DNA of 64,000 nucleotides from NCBI GenBank assembly GCA_036023115.1, contig JAYKKT010000036.1:6722501-6786500 (forward strand), in the 5' to 3' direction. Source of the DNA: Brasenia schreberi. Lineage: Eukaryota; Streptophyta; Magnoliopsida; Nymphaeales; Cabombaceae. This document shows positions 23,101 to 33,999 of the stretch, piece after piece; the stretch's first letter is position 1, and each line of letters starts with the position of its first letter. Below the pieces are notes generated by a model. That model had not been told where the DNA came from. It did no database searches and was given only the letters and a program-made list of their open reading frames with translations. The position numbers and the translations under genes were made by a program.

Positions 23101-25823
23101 AAAAGGTTTGATCATGTTGTAAAGATTATAAGGTAATTCCAGGAGAAAGCTTAACTACTCAACATTGGCTTTTAGTAATGGATTTGTTGGTAAAAAAGTG
23201 GATAAAGAAAAATAGAGCTATTCACACTATATGGTGAAACCTAAAATATGAGAAAACAAATATATTTAAACAAGATTCTTGGAATTATATAGGTACACCT
23301 TTTGATACATGAAACAATATGGTTATACATATTAGGGAAGTGACAAACGGTATGTTAGATGTATCAATACAAAAAAAGCTTGGTGGTGAAATGAAGTGGT
23401 GTAAGATAAAATCAAGGCAAAAAAGGTATGTTAAAAATTGCACTATGCTAAGAAGACTTTGGAGACTTATAAGAAACAAAAGAAAGAAGAGAAAAAGGTA
23501 GTTAGTGAAGCAAAAACCAAAATTTGTGAGGATTTATATAAAATGCGTAACTCAAAAAAAGGTGAAAGAGATATTTATAGGATAGCTAAGGCTAGAGATA
23601 AGAAAACTAAGGATCTTATTTTTGTTAGATGCATTAAAGATGAGGATGAGAAAATTCTAGTAGCAAAATCAGAAAAGTATATAAACCATAATTTTTATTG
23701 GCGTATTCAAAAGAATGAAGTCAAAGAGACTCTTAAATATATGAAGGTTGATAAATATGTAGGACCAGATAATATTCTTATAGAAGTATGGAAAATCCTA
23801 TGAGAGATGGGGCTCACTTGACGCACAAGACTATTTAATAAAATATGAAGAAGCAAAAGATGGAAGAGGAATGGAGAGCGAGTACCCATATATAAGAACA
23901 AAGGAGATATTCAAAATTGTGTGAATTATCGAGGTATCAAGTTAATGAGCCATACTATGAAATTATGAGAAAGAATTATTTAACGTAGGTTAAGAAAGTA
24001 TCGAGTATAACAGAGAACCAATTCGGATTTCTGCTTGATAAATCTACCATTGAAGCGATTCACTTATTAAGATGTCTTATGGAATATTTTAGAGCAAAAA
24101 CAAAGAATCACATGATATTTATTGATGTAGAAGAAGCTTACAATAGGGTGCCAAGAGATGTTCTTTGGAGAAACTTGGAAAAGATAGGTATCCCATTGAC
24201 ATACATAAATCTTATAAGAGACATGTATGATAGTGCAAAAACTTATGTGAGGACTCATGAAGGAATGACAACGACTTTGAAGTTAATTGAGTTATATGAG
24301 GGATAAACTTTAATTTCATATTTATTTATATTGGTCATTGATGAGTTAACAAAACATTTTGAAGATAAAGTACCTTAGTATATGTTATTTGCAGATGATA
24401 TTGTGGTAGTGGATGAGTCTAAAGAAAAAGTTAATAGGAAATTGGAACTATAGAAAGAAATGTTAGAAAGTAAAGGCTTCTGACATAGTAGACAACAACA
24501 ACAACAACAACAGCTAAGTCTTTTCCCATACTAGACGGGGTCGGCTTCTGACATAGTAGAACAAAGACAAAATATATAGAATGTAAGTTTGATCGTTTTT
24601 TTGTGTACCTCAGAGGACAAAGAAATTAAGATTGGCGTCACAAGGAAAATTTTAAATACCTAGGGTCAATTTTTCAGTGTGATAGAAAAATCGATGGAGA
24701 TGTTACACATAGAATTAATTTCGGTTGGTTAAAATGGAGAGGGGCATAAGGTATTCCATGTGATAAGAAGATACCACTAAAGTTAAAAGATAAATATTAT
24801 AGAGCAACAATTAGTTGGGCAGTTAATCATCAACATATGCAAAAGATGTACGTAGTAGAAATGAAGATGTTGAGATGGATGAGTGGTCACACAAGGAAAG
24901 ACCGTATCCATAATGAGGTTATTAGCAATCAATTGGGAGTAGCGAGGATAAAATGAGGAAGAATCGTTTAAGATGGTTTGGACATGTAGATCAAAGAACG
25001 CTCACGTAAGAAGATATAAAAAATTAGATTGTGAGAATGTTAAAGAGGATGACCACAAAAGTGTTGGAAAGAAACAATAAAAAATAATCTAGTTTATATT
25101 GAGTTAACTGCTAGCATGACACATGATAGGGCTATGTGAAAACAAAGAATCCATGTAACCAACCTCATCTAGTATGGGAAAAGGCTTAGTTGTTATTATC
25201 TTTGATTTGAGAATGATTATTGTGGAAACAAAGAATCCATGTAGCCGACCCCGTCTAGTATGGGAAAAGGCTTAGTTGTTGTTGAGAATGATTATGGTAG
25301 ATTGACTATTTGAGTTGATTCATGATTGGTTGAGACCTTTACTAATTGGTCCCTGACTCAAATGATCAACCGAGTTCAAGTTTGTTAATGGAAGCACGTT
25401 CTTGTAATTCCCATCTTCATGAACCATATTGAAGCCTCTAACATTTGAAAACACAATTTAGCCTAAGTTGTAATCATGAGGTATGGTGGCCTCTTACTCT
25501 CAATGTTGCTTGTCCTTTTGCCTTTGCAATCTTCTGTCAAATTTTCCTTCTGCAGCTAGTAGATGCAATATTCTTACTCTTTCCTTTTGTTTAACATCAG
25601 TTATGTGTTGGGGGACAATACCATTCTCCAAGATGCGGGTTTGCAGTCAATAGGAGACGTGGAAACGCTTCCACCACCACCAGAGGCATTGGACAAGGCA
25701 ACGACTAAAATTAGTGGGGAAGTCAGCTACTTTATTTGCACCAGACCTGGCCGGGGTCCGGTGTTGCTTGCTAATGAAAAGGATGCCCTTCTGCATTCTC
25801 AAACCGGCCTCCCCAAACAATGA
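11511..25823 (+). CDS. MVD: Diphosphomevalonate decarboxylase (mevalonate pathway)
   Basis: Converts mevalonate 5-diphosphate, with ATP, to isopentenyl diphosphate and CO2. Ten exons: 11511-11726, 11918-12116, 12877-12940, 18196-18259, 18370-18450, 19481-19567, 19975-20132, 20566-20614, 21694-21818 and 25601-25823. They sum to 1266 nt (421 aa plus stop), the usual plant length, with consistent phases. Visible: N-terminal [12 protein letters not shown]; the GHMP-kinase glycine loop [12 protein letters not shown] (residues 123-134); [44 protein letters not shown], whose Asp312 is the expected catalytic acid; and C-terminal [18 protein letters not shown] (42-50) resembles the PTS2 peroxisomal signal described for plant MVD. 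All introns are GT-AG except intron 7, whose only frame-preserving donor is GC at the edge of a (CT)n tract. Introns 3 (5.3 kb) and 9 (3.8 kb) are swollen by transposons. Neighbours are unrelated. Confidence 0.96.
13646..17195 (+). mobile_element. Complete-ended hAT element nested in the older hAT
   Basis: The ends CAGTGTTGTC (13654) and GACAACACTG (17187) are perfect inverted repeats, flanked by a perfect 8-bp duplication, GGTTTAGG, at 13646-13653 and 17188-17195. Body is 3534 bp. Both subterminal regions carry dense CGTATCGTA/TACGATACG repeats (13668-13850 and 17115-17173), probably transposase binding sites. A 50-90 bp segment (around 13850-13980) is repeated at 13982-14110. It carries one broken transposase gene. 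Confidence 0.92.
14370..16866 (+). pseudogene. Broken hAT transposase gene (BED zinc finger, RNase-H-like core, hATC dimerisation domain)
   Basis: Starts MAGRGGRDS at 14370. A BED-type finger follows: [17 protein letters not shown], then [10 protein letters not shown]. The core includes [31 protein letters not shown] and [16 protein letters not shown], the last being typical hAT core landmarks. The C-terminal dimerisation region [16 protein letters not shown] continues to [17 protein letters not shown] and ends in an acidic tail at 16866. Two introns are predicted: 16197-16279 and 16485-16586, both GT-AG. Disabling changes: stops at 14421, 14747, 15149 and 16381, plus a frame change near 14540. 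The element cannot encode a full transposase but could be moved by one supplied elsewhere. Confidence 0.9.
19308..19342 (+). repeat. (CT)n microsatellite in MVD intron 5
   Basis: About 16 CT units. It is one of two CT tracts in the gene; the other starts at the intron 7 donor. Confidence 0.9.
20133..20166 (+). repeat. (CT)n microsatellite forming the intron 7 donor of MVD
   Basis: Exon 7 ends CACACAG at 20132 and the next bases are GCTCTCTC..., so the tract itself supplies the first intron bases. See the findings for the GC-AG argument. Confidence 0.9.
22128..25290 (+). pseudogene. RTE-type LINE remnant in MVD intron 9
   Basis: Same strand as the host gene. The head (22130-22230) has TGTAAGGGATCACTCC and GGAGGAGGGTTGCG. 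An endonuclease-like stretch with [10 protein letters not shown] (near 22770) follows, then a lysine-rich linker (23440-23800) with [12 protein letters not shown]. Reverse-transcriptase pieces are [17 protein letters not shown] (near 24117), [13 protein letters not shown] and [11 protein letters not shown] (24320-24420). The C-terminal region has [18 protein letters not shown] (near 24855). The 3' tail is present twice (25140-25200 and 25228-25285) with GGGAAAAGGCTTAGTTGTT. Many stops and frame changes; non-functional. A tail-only insertion interrupts it at 24493-24542. Confidence 0.85.
24475..24560 (-). mobile_element. Tail-only RTE insertion (50 bp) with 18-bp target duplication
   Basis: A 50-bp insert (24493-24542) is the reverse complement of the RTE 3' tail, ending in (GTT)n. 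It is flanked by a perfect 18-bp direct repeat, GGCTTCTGACATAGTAGA, at 24475-24492 and 24543-24560. Confidence 0.88.
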
Positions 25824-27173
25824 AAGCTTCATTTGATAAAAAGTGATGTGGTGGTCTTTCTTTATGTTCAATTGATTAACAGGCTCTTAGGCCTTCAGTT
25901 CTTGTTTTGATTGTAATCATGCTTGGCTGCAAAAGATTGTCTCGGGCACTTTGTACCTCCCTAGGAGTAACTTGTGTTGTTGGAATTTCTTATTTGTTAG
26001 TCATAATTTGTTTCGCTTCTTAACTCTCTCTTCCTGCTCTAGCAATGGCACATGGTAAGAAGAAGCCAGCCATAAAACAAAATAAATGGTTATTGCCTTC
26101 AGATTGCTCTCTGGATTCACACGCAAACACGAAAGAGTACTCATGCCATTGAACTTTTCATGTCGGTGTAAAACGTTTTTATAAGCTTGGAAATTATGCT
26201 CACGACAAACTCTTTCTTCAGAATTGGACTAGTTCTGTTATCGGCTATATTGAACCAGTAGCGACATAACGGTCACCATATACAATATTATGCCTTTTTC
26301 TCTCTCTCCTCTTTCTTTATTTTCTTGTCCCTTTTGCTCTTCCGCTTCTTTCCAATCTTTTCCTACTTCTTTCCCTTCTTTTGACTCTTCATCATCCTAA
26401 TTGGCGCGCTCATTCATATGTGATCTACACATTTGTCATTATTATATAATGCATTTATCTTTTTAACAAAAGTAGTGTTTATTTAAAATTTGATAGTGTT
26501 GTAAATTTTGCGAATATATATAAAAAGTGCTTTGTAGATTTTGTTGTTAAGATGAACTCATCTGTGTAAATCTGTTGGATATATTTATGATATTGTTTAT
26601 AATGTATAATTTCTATTTATTATTTAATGGGGGCTTACTGGTAAGTTTGCTATACAGTCCACATATCTTTTGCTAGCGCTTTGTTAGGCCGAAGCGTTAA
26701 TTCTCCTTGGTGCTGAACATAGCTCGTGGGGGTAAATGGTGGTCGACAAGATTGACAATTTACCAGTATCAATCAAGGGTTAATACCACAACTGTCCCGT
26801 AGATCTGTTCTGAAGTTCTCGGGGACGAGTTCCTTGTATCTTTTCACAGCTTTACAGCAGTACAAGATAAACATGGTAGAATGCAAGATGCATCGGCAAA
26901 TTCTCTAAAACATATAACCAGGACGTAGAAGCAGCTCAAATTTCAAACATAAATGCTTGTCTAGTGAGGGTATGAACCAAGTACATATTTCTAAATAAAA
27001 AGAAGCAATATAGTGTTGCCGTGTGAATCATCAATCAATTACTTCTTGCCAATGAGAAGCAACGACATAATGGCGGACTATGCCAATAAAAATGACCCCT
27101 TCGATCTTTTTTTGTTTCTCAAAAATGCATTGGAGCACCATGTTGATGATAAAGCAATCATGCGGATCATCTG
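25824..27173. other. MVD 3' flank and spacer to the hydrolase gene
   Basis: Holds the MVD 3'UTR, probably ending within the first few hundred bases, a CT-rich tract at 26300-26360 and AT-rich sequence from 26440. The two genes converge here. No open reading frame of interest and no clear transposon ends. Confidence 0.4.
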
Positions 27174-29548
27174 CTAAACTGATAATTTGGTGGGTTTCTC
27201 TCCCAGTACAAGTGCCCTAAGAATTGCACTGCAGAAGTAGTCGTCACAGATGAACATGTGTCCTGCATCCCTTACCTCGTAGTATTTAATCCAAGGAAGC
27301 TTTTTAGCGATGTAGCTCTGCAATAAAACTGGCACAAACTTGTCGTCATCGCCTTGCCAAAGATGCACGGATCCCTCATTGTTTGGGAATGGGTTCTCAA
27401 GTTCCATCGGGCACCAATCCCACTTTCCAAATCCGATCATTACATCACGGTGAAGACACTCAAAATCACCTTGCTGCCTTACCTCTTTCTGAACCAGTGA
27501 AGATTAGAAGATATCTGTTAGAACAATCTATACAGAGCAGCATATGCACCAAAAAGCAGCAATGTCTCTCTGCCATGTGCCTTGAAAAATTTCAACTTTC
27601 TTAAATTGCCAAGTAAAGATAATATCCTTTCAAGATACTGATGATGTATGCATATGTCTGATGCGTGTCTGTTTGTGTACAGTCAATTGATTGAAAGACA
27701 AGAAACTAAGATTTTTTTTCCATGACAGAACATCCACGGTCGTGGTGCTTGCATTTTCAAGAACTTGGACTATTCTAAGAACTAAGCGCAGCTGCAAAAT
27801 AGCCTTTTATCCTTAAAAAGTTTAAAGCAAGTGTCGCCACCAATTTAAACATAATACTCCTTACCATGTAAATCAGAGTTTGTGTTTGTCATGCACAGCA
27901 TGCTTGAGATTTCCTTCGGGAATTATACTGACTAATTCATGTTTATGAGCAAGTATGCTTTGCCTGCTGAGATAAATTCCTTTCCATATGTGAATCCACA
28001 GTCCATGCCCTCAAGAATGAAGATTCTTGAAGGACGTGTGAATCCAAATACCTCAATGACTCAAAAGTTCATATGCTGTGATGTTGTAGAACAGATTTCT
28101 TTTCGAAATTGGATTTGCACCATACATGAAACCTAGAGTGAATCCTTTTCTTGCATGAATTTGATTCTCATGGAAAGAAAACGTACCACCTAGTTGCCAA
28201 CTTTTAGACTACAGAATTGCTAACATACAAAGCTAAAACACCACTTATCATATGCACCATATAAATTGCTTCGGCAATAGACGATCACTGTGTTGCAGGG
28301 AAGAATAGAGTGTGATAAAGTTACCTCATGAGGTAAATCCTGATACCGGGACTTAAGTAACAGATCATGGGCGTTGTAGAGTTTCGGGTCATCTGCTTCA
28401 ACACTGGAAGCAGGGAACCATTTCTGAGTCATCCACCAGTATGTTAGCCAAGGAAAATAATGACTGACTCGAAGCGTCCACTGATCTTGCACAAATTGCT
28501 TTCTGTAAGCCTCACTGAATAAATCTGTAGGGAAACCTCTCCACCAGTAGTTGGTAACGGGAGCCAGAAGTGCTGCTCCTGCTAACCTGTTATTTTCAGG
28601 TTTCCAACATCACTATTATTTACTAACGAGGAAAAAGAACGGAAAAGTATAATGCGGTGGATGAAGAAATTGATAAAATGAATTTTTCATGGACATGATA
28701 TTGATGGGTGCAGCCTAACACAGTTCAGTGAAAGGGAAGATGGTGGTTCGCCGGAAGGTGCTGGCTTCTCACAACATGGTGGAAGGTTGGCCGTGCTAAA
28801 GGAATTTTTGGATTTTCATTTTCGTTGGTGATTTTATTCAGGCAGAGAAATTTCTGCTGCGTCTTTTAGAACCAATCTTTGCGTCTGCTGAGGCACTTTT
28901 CTATGCTTTGCAGGTTGAGTTCTTGCCTTATGTTGTTCATTACCTGTGAGGTATGTACTTGAGAGCGCTCCAAACATGCTGGCCTCCCATTGAGAAGCCA
29001 ATAACATAAACTTTTGGACCAAGCCCCAAGCCATCTGCAAGATCTTCGAGATCTAGCGCTTTGCTCTTCGCTGACTGCTTCGGATTTGGATCACTCTGTC
29101 CATATCCTGGCCTGTCAATAGATACAAAGCATATATCCAATTCTTCCAAGAGTTCCTGAAAATCCACCATCAGGTTATATGATTCAGTTTTGCTATTCAA
29201 GTACTCAAAAGGAAGAAACGGAAAGAGGAGAGACCAAAGGTAGACATGGAGAAAGCTGGAAAAATCCAAAGGGAGAAAAATGGAAGAATATCCTACAGTG
29301 GTTACAGGCAAAGAATCAAGGCGGCATTGATCGAAACCATGAACATAAATAATCTTGTGTTTTGCTCTCTCCTTGGGGACTCCAGCTTCTTTATATGCAA
29401 TATATCTTCCATCTCTGAGCTTAACTCTAGTTGCTGTAACAGGAGGACCGTTCCGAGTGCCGCATATCTTAGGAGGGGGTGGTTTTATTGCATTGTAGAC
29501 CCATGTTACAACGCCCACCAACCCAACTATGGCTATTTGAGCAAGCAT
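27174..29548 (-). CDS. Alpha/beta hydrolase superfamily protein, membrane-anchored
   Basis: Four exons read right to left: 29548-29297, 29155-28944, 28586-28325 and 27488-27174; 1041 nt, 346 aa, phases consistent and all GT-AG. The N-terminus (MLAQIAIVGLVGVVTWVYN) looks like a signal anchor. The fold is marked by IIYVHGFDQCR (oxyanion loop), SIDRPGYGQSDP, nucleophile elbow GFSMGG with Ser139, WQGDDDKFVP with the acid near Asp290, and DAGHMF with His319, a complete catalytic triad. WLTYWWMTQKWFPASS belongs to the lid region typical of a plant-specific hydrolase clade whose substrates are unknown. Catalytic competence is expected from the residues; the substrate cannot be inferred. The donor of exon 1 (ACT then GTAGGA) and the acceptor TTTCAG give phase 0. 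Confidence 0.92.
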
Positions 29549-30240
29549 ACCTGCAAATCTGAACTACAAAATCAACTCCAGAATCGATTTATGAAGAGCC
29601 AGAAATTAGGCCATGGAAAGTCAAAGCAGTAAAATGTATTCAGCTCTTTCCCCATCTTGAATTGATTGCTTACGTGCTAAAAGTCATTCCGTTTATGTAC
29701 ATCAAAAAAGTTGAAATAAACAAGGAGGAAGACAAGATGTAGTTTTGATCACCTTATTTCTTTTCGGCCTCACCACGTTTATTTTCATGTCGTTTTTCTT
29801 AGTGTTTATCGCAATTGAGTTCATGCATCTTTTTGAAACCATTCCAAAAGCGCTAGAGAGATTTCTCTGCAAGATCTATTTTCAAAGCTTTGGTTCCCTT
29901 TTTGGGGAGATAAAGAGAAGGGCAATCCTTATTTGCATTAGGAAACCACCATTACAGCAGCAGGAAGTTCCTGTATTTTGAGTGAAGACTTTAGAGCACA
30001 CCAATATGTCAAGCGCTAAATCATTCAATAAAGGGAGAAAAACCCAAAACAAGATACTGCCACGGTGCTCAAAAAGGAATTCCAACAAAAACCAACACCC
30101 ACCAAGAAAACTAAAGAGCTCACCTGTGGAACCCTTTGAGCTTGATGCGCTTTGCAATGCTTCCCTGGTGTACTATCTGTGGTACGCCTTTTAATTTGGC
30201 ACCCGTTGTCTACCTTTGCGTTGTTTATACATTGATTATT
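29549..30240 (-). promoter_or_regulatory. Possible 5'UTR intron and promoter of the hydrolase gene
   Basis: On the minus strand TTCCACAG then GTGAGCTC (near 30120) is a good donor, and TTTGCAG immediately before GT-ATG (29551) is a good acceptor. A TGTATAAACA box near 30225 would place the start near 30195. This is a model from signals only. Confidence 0.4.
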
Positions 30241-30404
30241 TTTCAGTTTCTTTGATTTTTATGCATTGTTTACGACCCGTTGTCGTCCGAAGTGGCGACC
30301 TCACCAAAACAATTGACCGTGTTGTGGGTTGTCACCTTCGACCTGAATAACACTAACCATATTGATCCCAGATTTGATGAGTGAACTCTACAAAAACACA
30401 AACT

Positions 30405-32709
30405 TTAAAAATAAAAAATATTTTGCTTGTATAAAAAATATGAAAACTCTCGGATAAATATGATATGACTTTAACAAAAAGGCTAAGACAAAAAATACGG
30501 GAAGAGGAAAAATTAAGTGCATATATAATCAATAAACTAATAGAGAAAGAACATTAAAAAAACAGGTAAACTACTTTCGGTGAAAATCCTGTACGAGTAA
30601 CCGTTCGTCCGCTTCCTCTTCTACCTCCTCCTAATAAAGACTTCTGCTACTGCTTCTTGTTCGGCAAGGCATCCACCGGTTTGCCTTATTCGCTGTAATA
30701 GTCAATATTGGTATAAGAGCCTCTCCCTTCTCGACTGAATCTGTTAAAATATGCAAGTTTTCTTAAAACAAAAGGGAAAACGAAAGAGAAAGATACTCCC
30801 TACGTGTGAAAGGTGAATAAAAAACATCTTTTTGAAGTTAGCCTGAGGTAATCGGAGTATAGGCCCCTTATCGTCAAGCAAGGCTTGGACAAAGGTTGCA
30901 TGCCTAAAAGGCAGTCACAGGATAGAGAGATGCCCTCCTGAGAAGCGGAAGGAGGACATAAAAAAAAACCGCACCACCTTAAAGGTGGTATGAGGGGTTC
31001 GTGCATAGCACCTAGAGCATGAGCTCGACGCCAGGGGCCGAGAGGCCACCCTTGACCCCTTTCTTCTTTCCTATCCCCTCTGTCTCTTTGCTTTCCTCTC
31101 CCTCTCTTCTTCTCTCTGTATGATTTTACGGTTTTCAGACAGACGTTATGTTGGAATGTATCGTGGTCGACTGTTGAATTCGGAAAGCTTTAGGTTCTCT
31201 GCCTTTGGTCTCCTCATATACGTCAAGGTGAGTCTTTTTAATTTGAGGTTTCTACACAGTGGATTTATCCGGGAAAAGGCTTTTACAGTAAGTCTTTCTA
31301 TATCTTTTCGTTTGCACTGCTCTTTATTTATAGAGCAGCTCATGCTCCCCCTTTTTCTGGTTATTTTTACTAGGCTTCCCTCATCCAGAGCGTTTCTTAT
31401 CCGGACTGTTACTGAAAATCTCGGTAACGGTCCGATTGTTATGGTTCTCGTATCCTTAATCCGAGATTGGATGGCCAGTCCAGTCGTTACTTGTGCTGGA
31501 TTACCGAGAATGGCCACAACTTATCATCTCCCACTTGGCCATTCGAGCCAAGTGTACCGACATACAGGTTTTCTCCCACTTTTATAGGGTTTACCTAGTA
31601 CTGTCCTTTCATAATTGCTACTGCAATCAATACCCGTTGTGTGGTTATTTTTCTTCATAACAATCTGTCTATTGTATGGTTATTTACCTATACAACACTT
31701 TTATCCGTTGTATGATTATTTCTCTATACAACAATCAAACATACCTTAAACCCATGTTTGTAACATGTTTTGAGAAAAGTTCCTCTATTATGCCTTTAGT
31801 CAAGGGGTCTGCCAACATATCATTTGTTGGCATGTATGAGATGGATATTTCCTTTCTCATAACAATATCATGAACATAGTAGTATTTCACCATTATATGC
31901 TTGCTTTTTGAGCAATCAGCTTCACTCTTGATAAGAGTAATTGCTGCGTTGTTATCATAGTAAATGACAATTAGGTCGTCGGTTATTTTCAACTTCAAAT
32001 CACGTATGAAGCGACTTATTCAGACAACACTCGTTGCAGTTATACAATAAGCTAAATACTTAGCTTCCTTTGTATGCAACGCTACACAATTCTGTTTCTT
32101 ACATACCCAAGAAACAATACCACCTCCAAATAAGAATATTTGACTCAAGGTTGATTGTCTTTGAGATACATTTTTATATGATAACCCAACGGTTATAAAG
32201 GATATCATTTTTATCATAAGAACCATTGATTAATAGAAAGCAGGGATGTCTAATTCTTAGAATAGACTAAAAATGACATCGTTAAAAATGATGATGAGTG
32301 TACTTTGATCAAGTAGATCTAGATCTATCATCATTTGAACACATGCACTCCGATCCAAATGGCCATTATAAAAGAAAGATCCTCTTCTCGGATTTCATTA
32401 GTTGTCTCTATAAAAAGATAAACTTCACTTTATTTTTTATAAAAGATACAAACATTTCTCGGATAAACATGAAATAACTTTAACGAAAAGCATATGACAA
32501 AAAAACATAAAACGAATAGAGAAAGACCATATAGAAAACAATTAAACTACTTCCCGTGAAAACCCCTGCAGGTAACCGTTTACCCTCTTCATTTTCTTCC
32601 TCCTCTTTTCTTCTTCTCTGGGCTGCTGTGAGGACTTCTACTGCAGCTGCTTATTGTATGACCAGACATTAACGGATTCCCCTTATTCGCTGCAATGGTC
32701 AACATTACC
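30405..32709. mobile_element. Mosaic of Ty1/Copia fragments bounded by related LTR segments
   Basis: A plus-strand LTR end (about 30405-30707, ending CGCTGTAATAGTCAATA) is followed by TTGGTATAAGAGC (30708-30720), one base off the initiator-tRNA-Met primer site. A related LTR segment ends at 32704 (CGCTGCAATGGTCAACA). A plus-strand integrase fragment, KGYHFYHKN, starts near 32196. Between them, on the minus strand, lie RNase H pieces: GGGIVSWVCKKQNCVAL with HTKEAKYLA (about 32125-32040), VIYYDNNAAITLIKSEA with SKSKHIMVKYYYVHD and ISYMPTNDMLADPLTKG (31965-31790). A minus-strand purine tract, AAGTGGGAGA, then TGATAAG (near 31536-31520), marks a second 3' LTR. So one Copia lies inside another in opposite orientation, heavily deleted. 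Confidence 0.65.
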
Positions 32710-33854
32710 TATGCGATTGAGGAGGAGACATTGATGTATGAAAACCAGAAGAAAAGGAGAAGGATGACGAGCACTAAGAGATTATTTTGGACCCTAGCAA
32801 GGTTCATAATCATGCACTGTGCAGATTCTGAGTTGAGCTTATTTTGTTTTGTTGCTGAGAAATCGAAAATTGATTGTGGGGCGTGTGCACCATTCAAGGT
32901 AGGTTCATATTATATCAATATAAAAGTCTTCAGCAATTAACTTCTCACGGATTTTCACCAGCTCCATAAAATACTCTACCCACATTTAATCTTGGATACA
33001 CCGACGTTTCCTGTAGCGACCCTGTATGTGCCAAAACATCTATTCCCACAGCTTGATTTTGCTCACTCACCAATTTTCTTAGAATTATATCTGTCAATAC
33101 ATCGCCGGTTGATCGAAGCCGTCGGTTTCAGTTGGCCTGAAGCTGTAAACAGTAGCAAGATCAGGTTTCAGTTTAGAAAAAAAAAAGTTGCAAACTAAAA
33201 TCGATACGGGCAGTTTGAACCATCAGTTCTAAATATAGCAGAGGAGAACTGTAAAGGATTAGGAGTTTCTCCAATTTCGTTACGGTTCCGAGCCCGGCTT
33301 GCCAGTTTTCCGTTCAATTCAGTGCTGTTTCAGCCTACCAAGCTGCTTCCGTTTATGTCAATGGCTGATAAGTCTACTGATTTCTATGTCAATGGCCATT
33401 ACTATTGCTATCAACAATTACATTCTTATCAACTTTTAAGTATCTTTGCTGATAAAGGAACAGGAAAAAAAGTAGGAACTATTGTGCTGGTGGAAACGGC
33501 AAGGAATAAGGGCAATAGAGGCATGTCAATGCAGAGAAGTAAGAAGCCAAGTTCATAGCAGTGATAAATCATATCACACCACTTGCACCTCGTTAAAGGC
33601 AGTTGTAGGCACTGCTTTTAAGGAACCGCTAGCGCAAATTATGATGGCGAATCTGAGCCGTTGGATTGGGTATATTCATTCCAATTCTTGCCGTTTGATT
33701 GAGCAAGACTTGGATGCTTGATACACCACGTACCATTTATTTATATTAAAGTTTGAGATCAACTTCGTTTTAGCAAATAAATATAAAAGCAAGCAGTTTA
33801 GATCTGATAGATCCATTAGTTAATTCTTTTGGGTCAGATTAACAAGCTATTCTT
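32710..33854. other. Spacer, nothing recognised
   Basis: Reading frames of 60-80 residues have no recognisable motif and no consistent splice structure. Single-copy or old repeat sequence. Confidence 0.3.
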
Positions 33855-33995
33855 TAATTTTTTTTTGGGTTATAAGAGGAGGCCGAAGCCTAACACGTAC
33901 TCTACACGGGCACCCTCTAGGAGTCAGACTCCCTACCAGCAGCAATGGTGCTAGAGCTCCCTGACATTGAGTTAATGCTATGGGTGTTATCAAGC
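33855..33995 (-). mobile_element. tRNA-like SINE, minus strand
   Basis: Reads TTTTTTTTGGGTTATAAG then AGGAGGCCGAAGCCTAACAC on the plus strand, the reverse complement of the SINE 3' part at 52855-53000. A B-box-like GAGTCAGACTCC and an A-box-like GAGTTAATGC (reverse) follow. Confidence 0.6.
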
Positions 33996-33999
33996 TATT

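Noticed and set aside
29246..29632. 128-residue plus-strand frame
   Set aside because: It is antisense to exon 1 and intron 1 of the hydrolase gene.
31120..31587. 155-residue frame on plus and 123-residue frame on minus
   Set aside because: They lie in Copia LTR sequence with no domain match.
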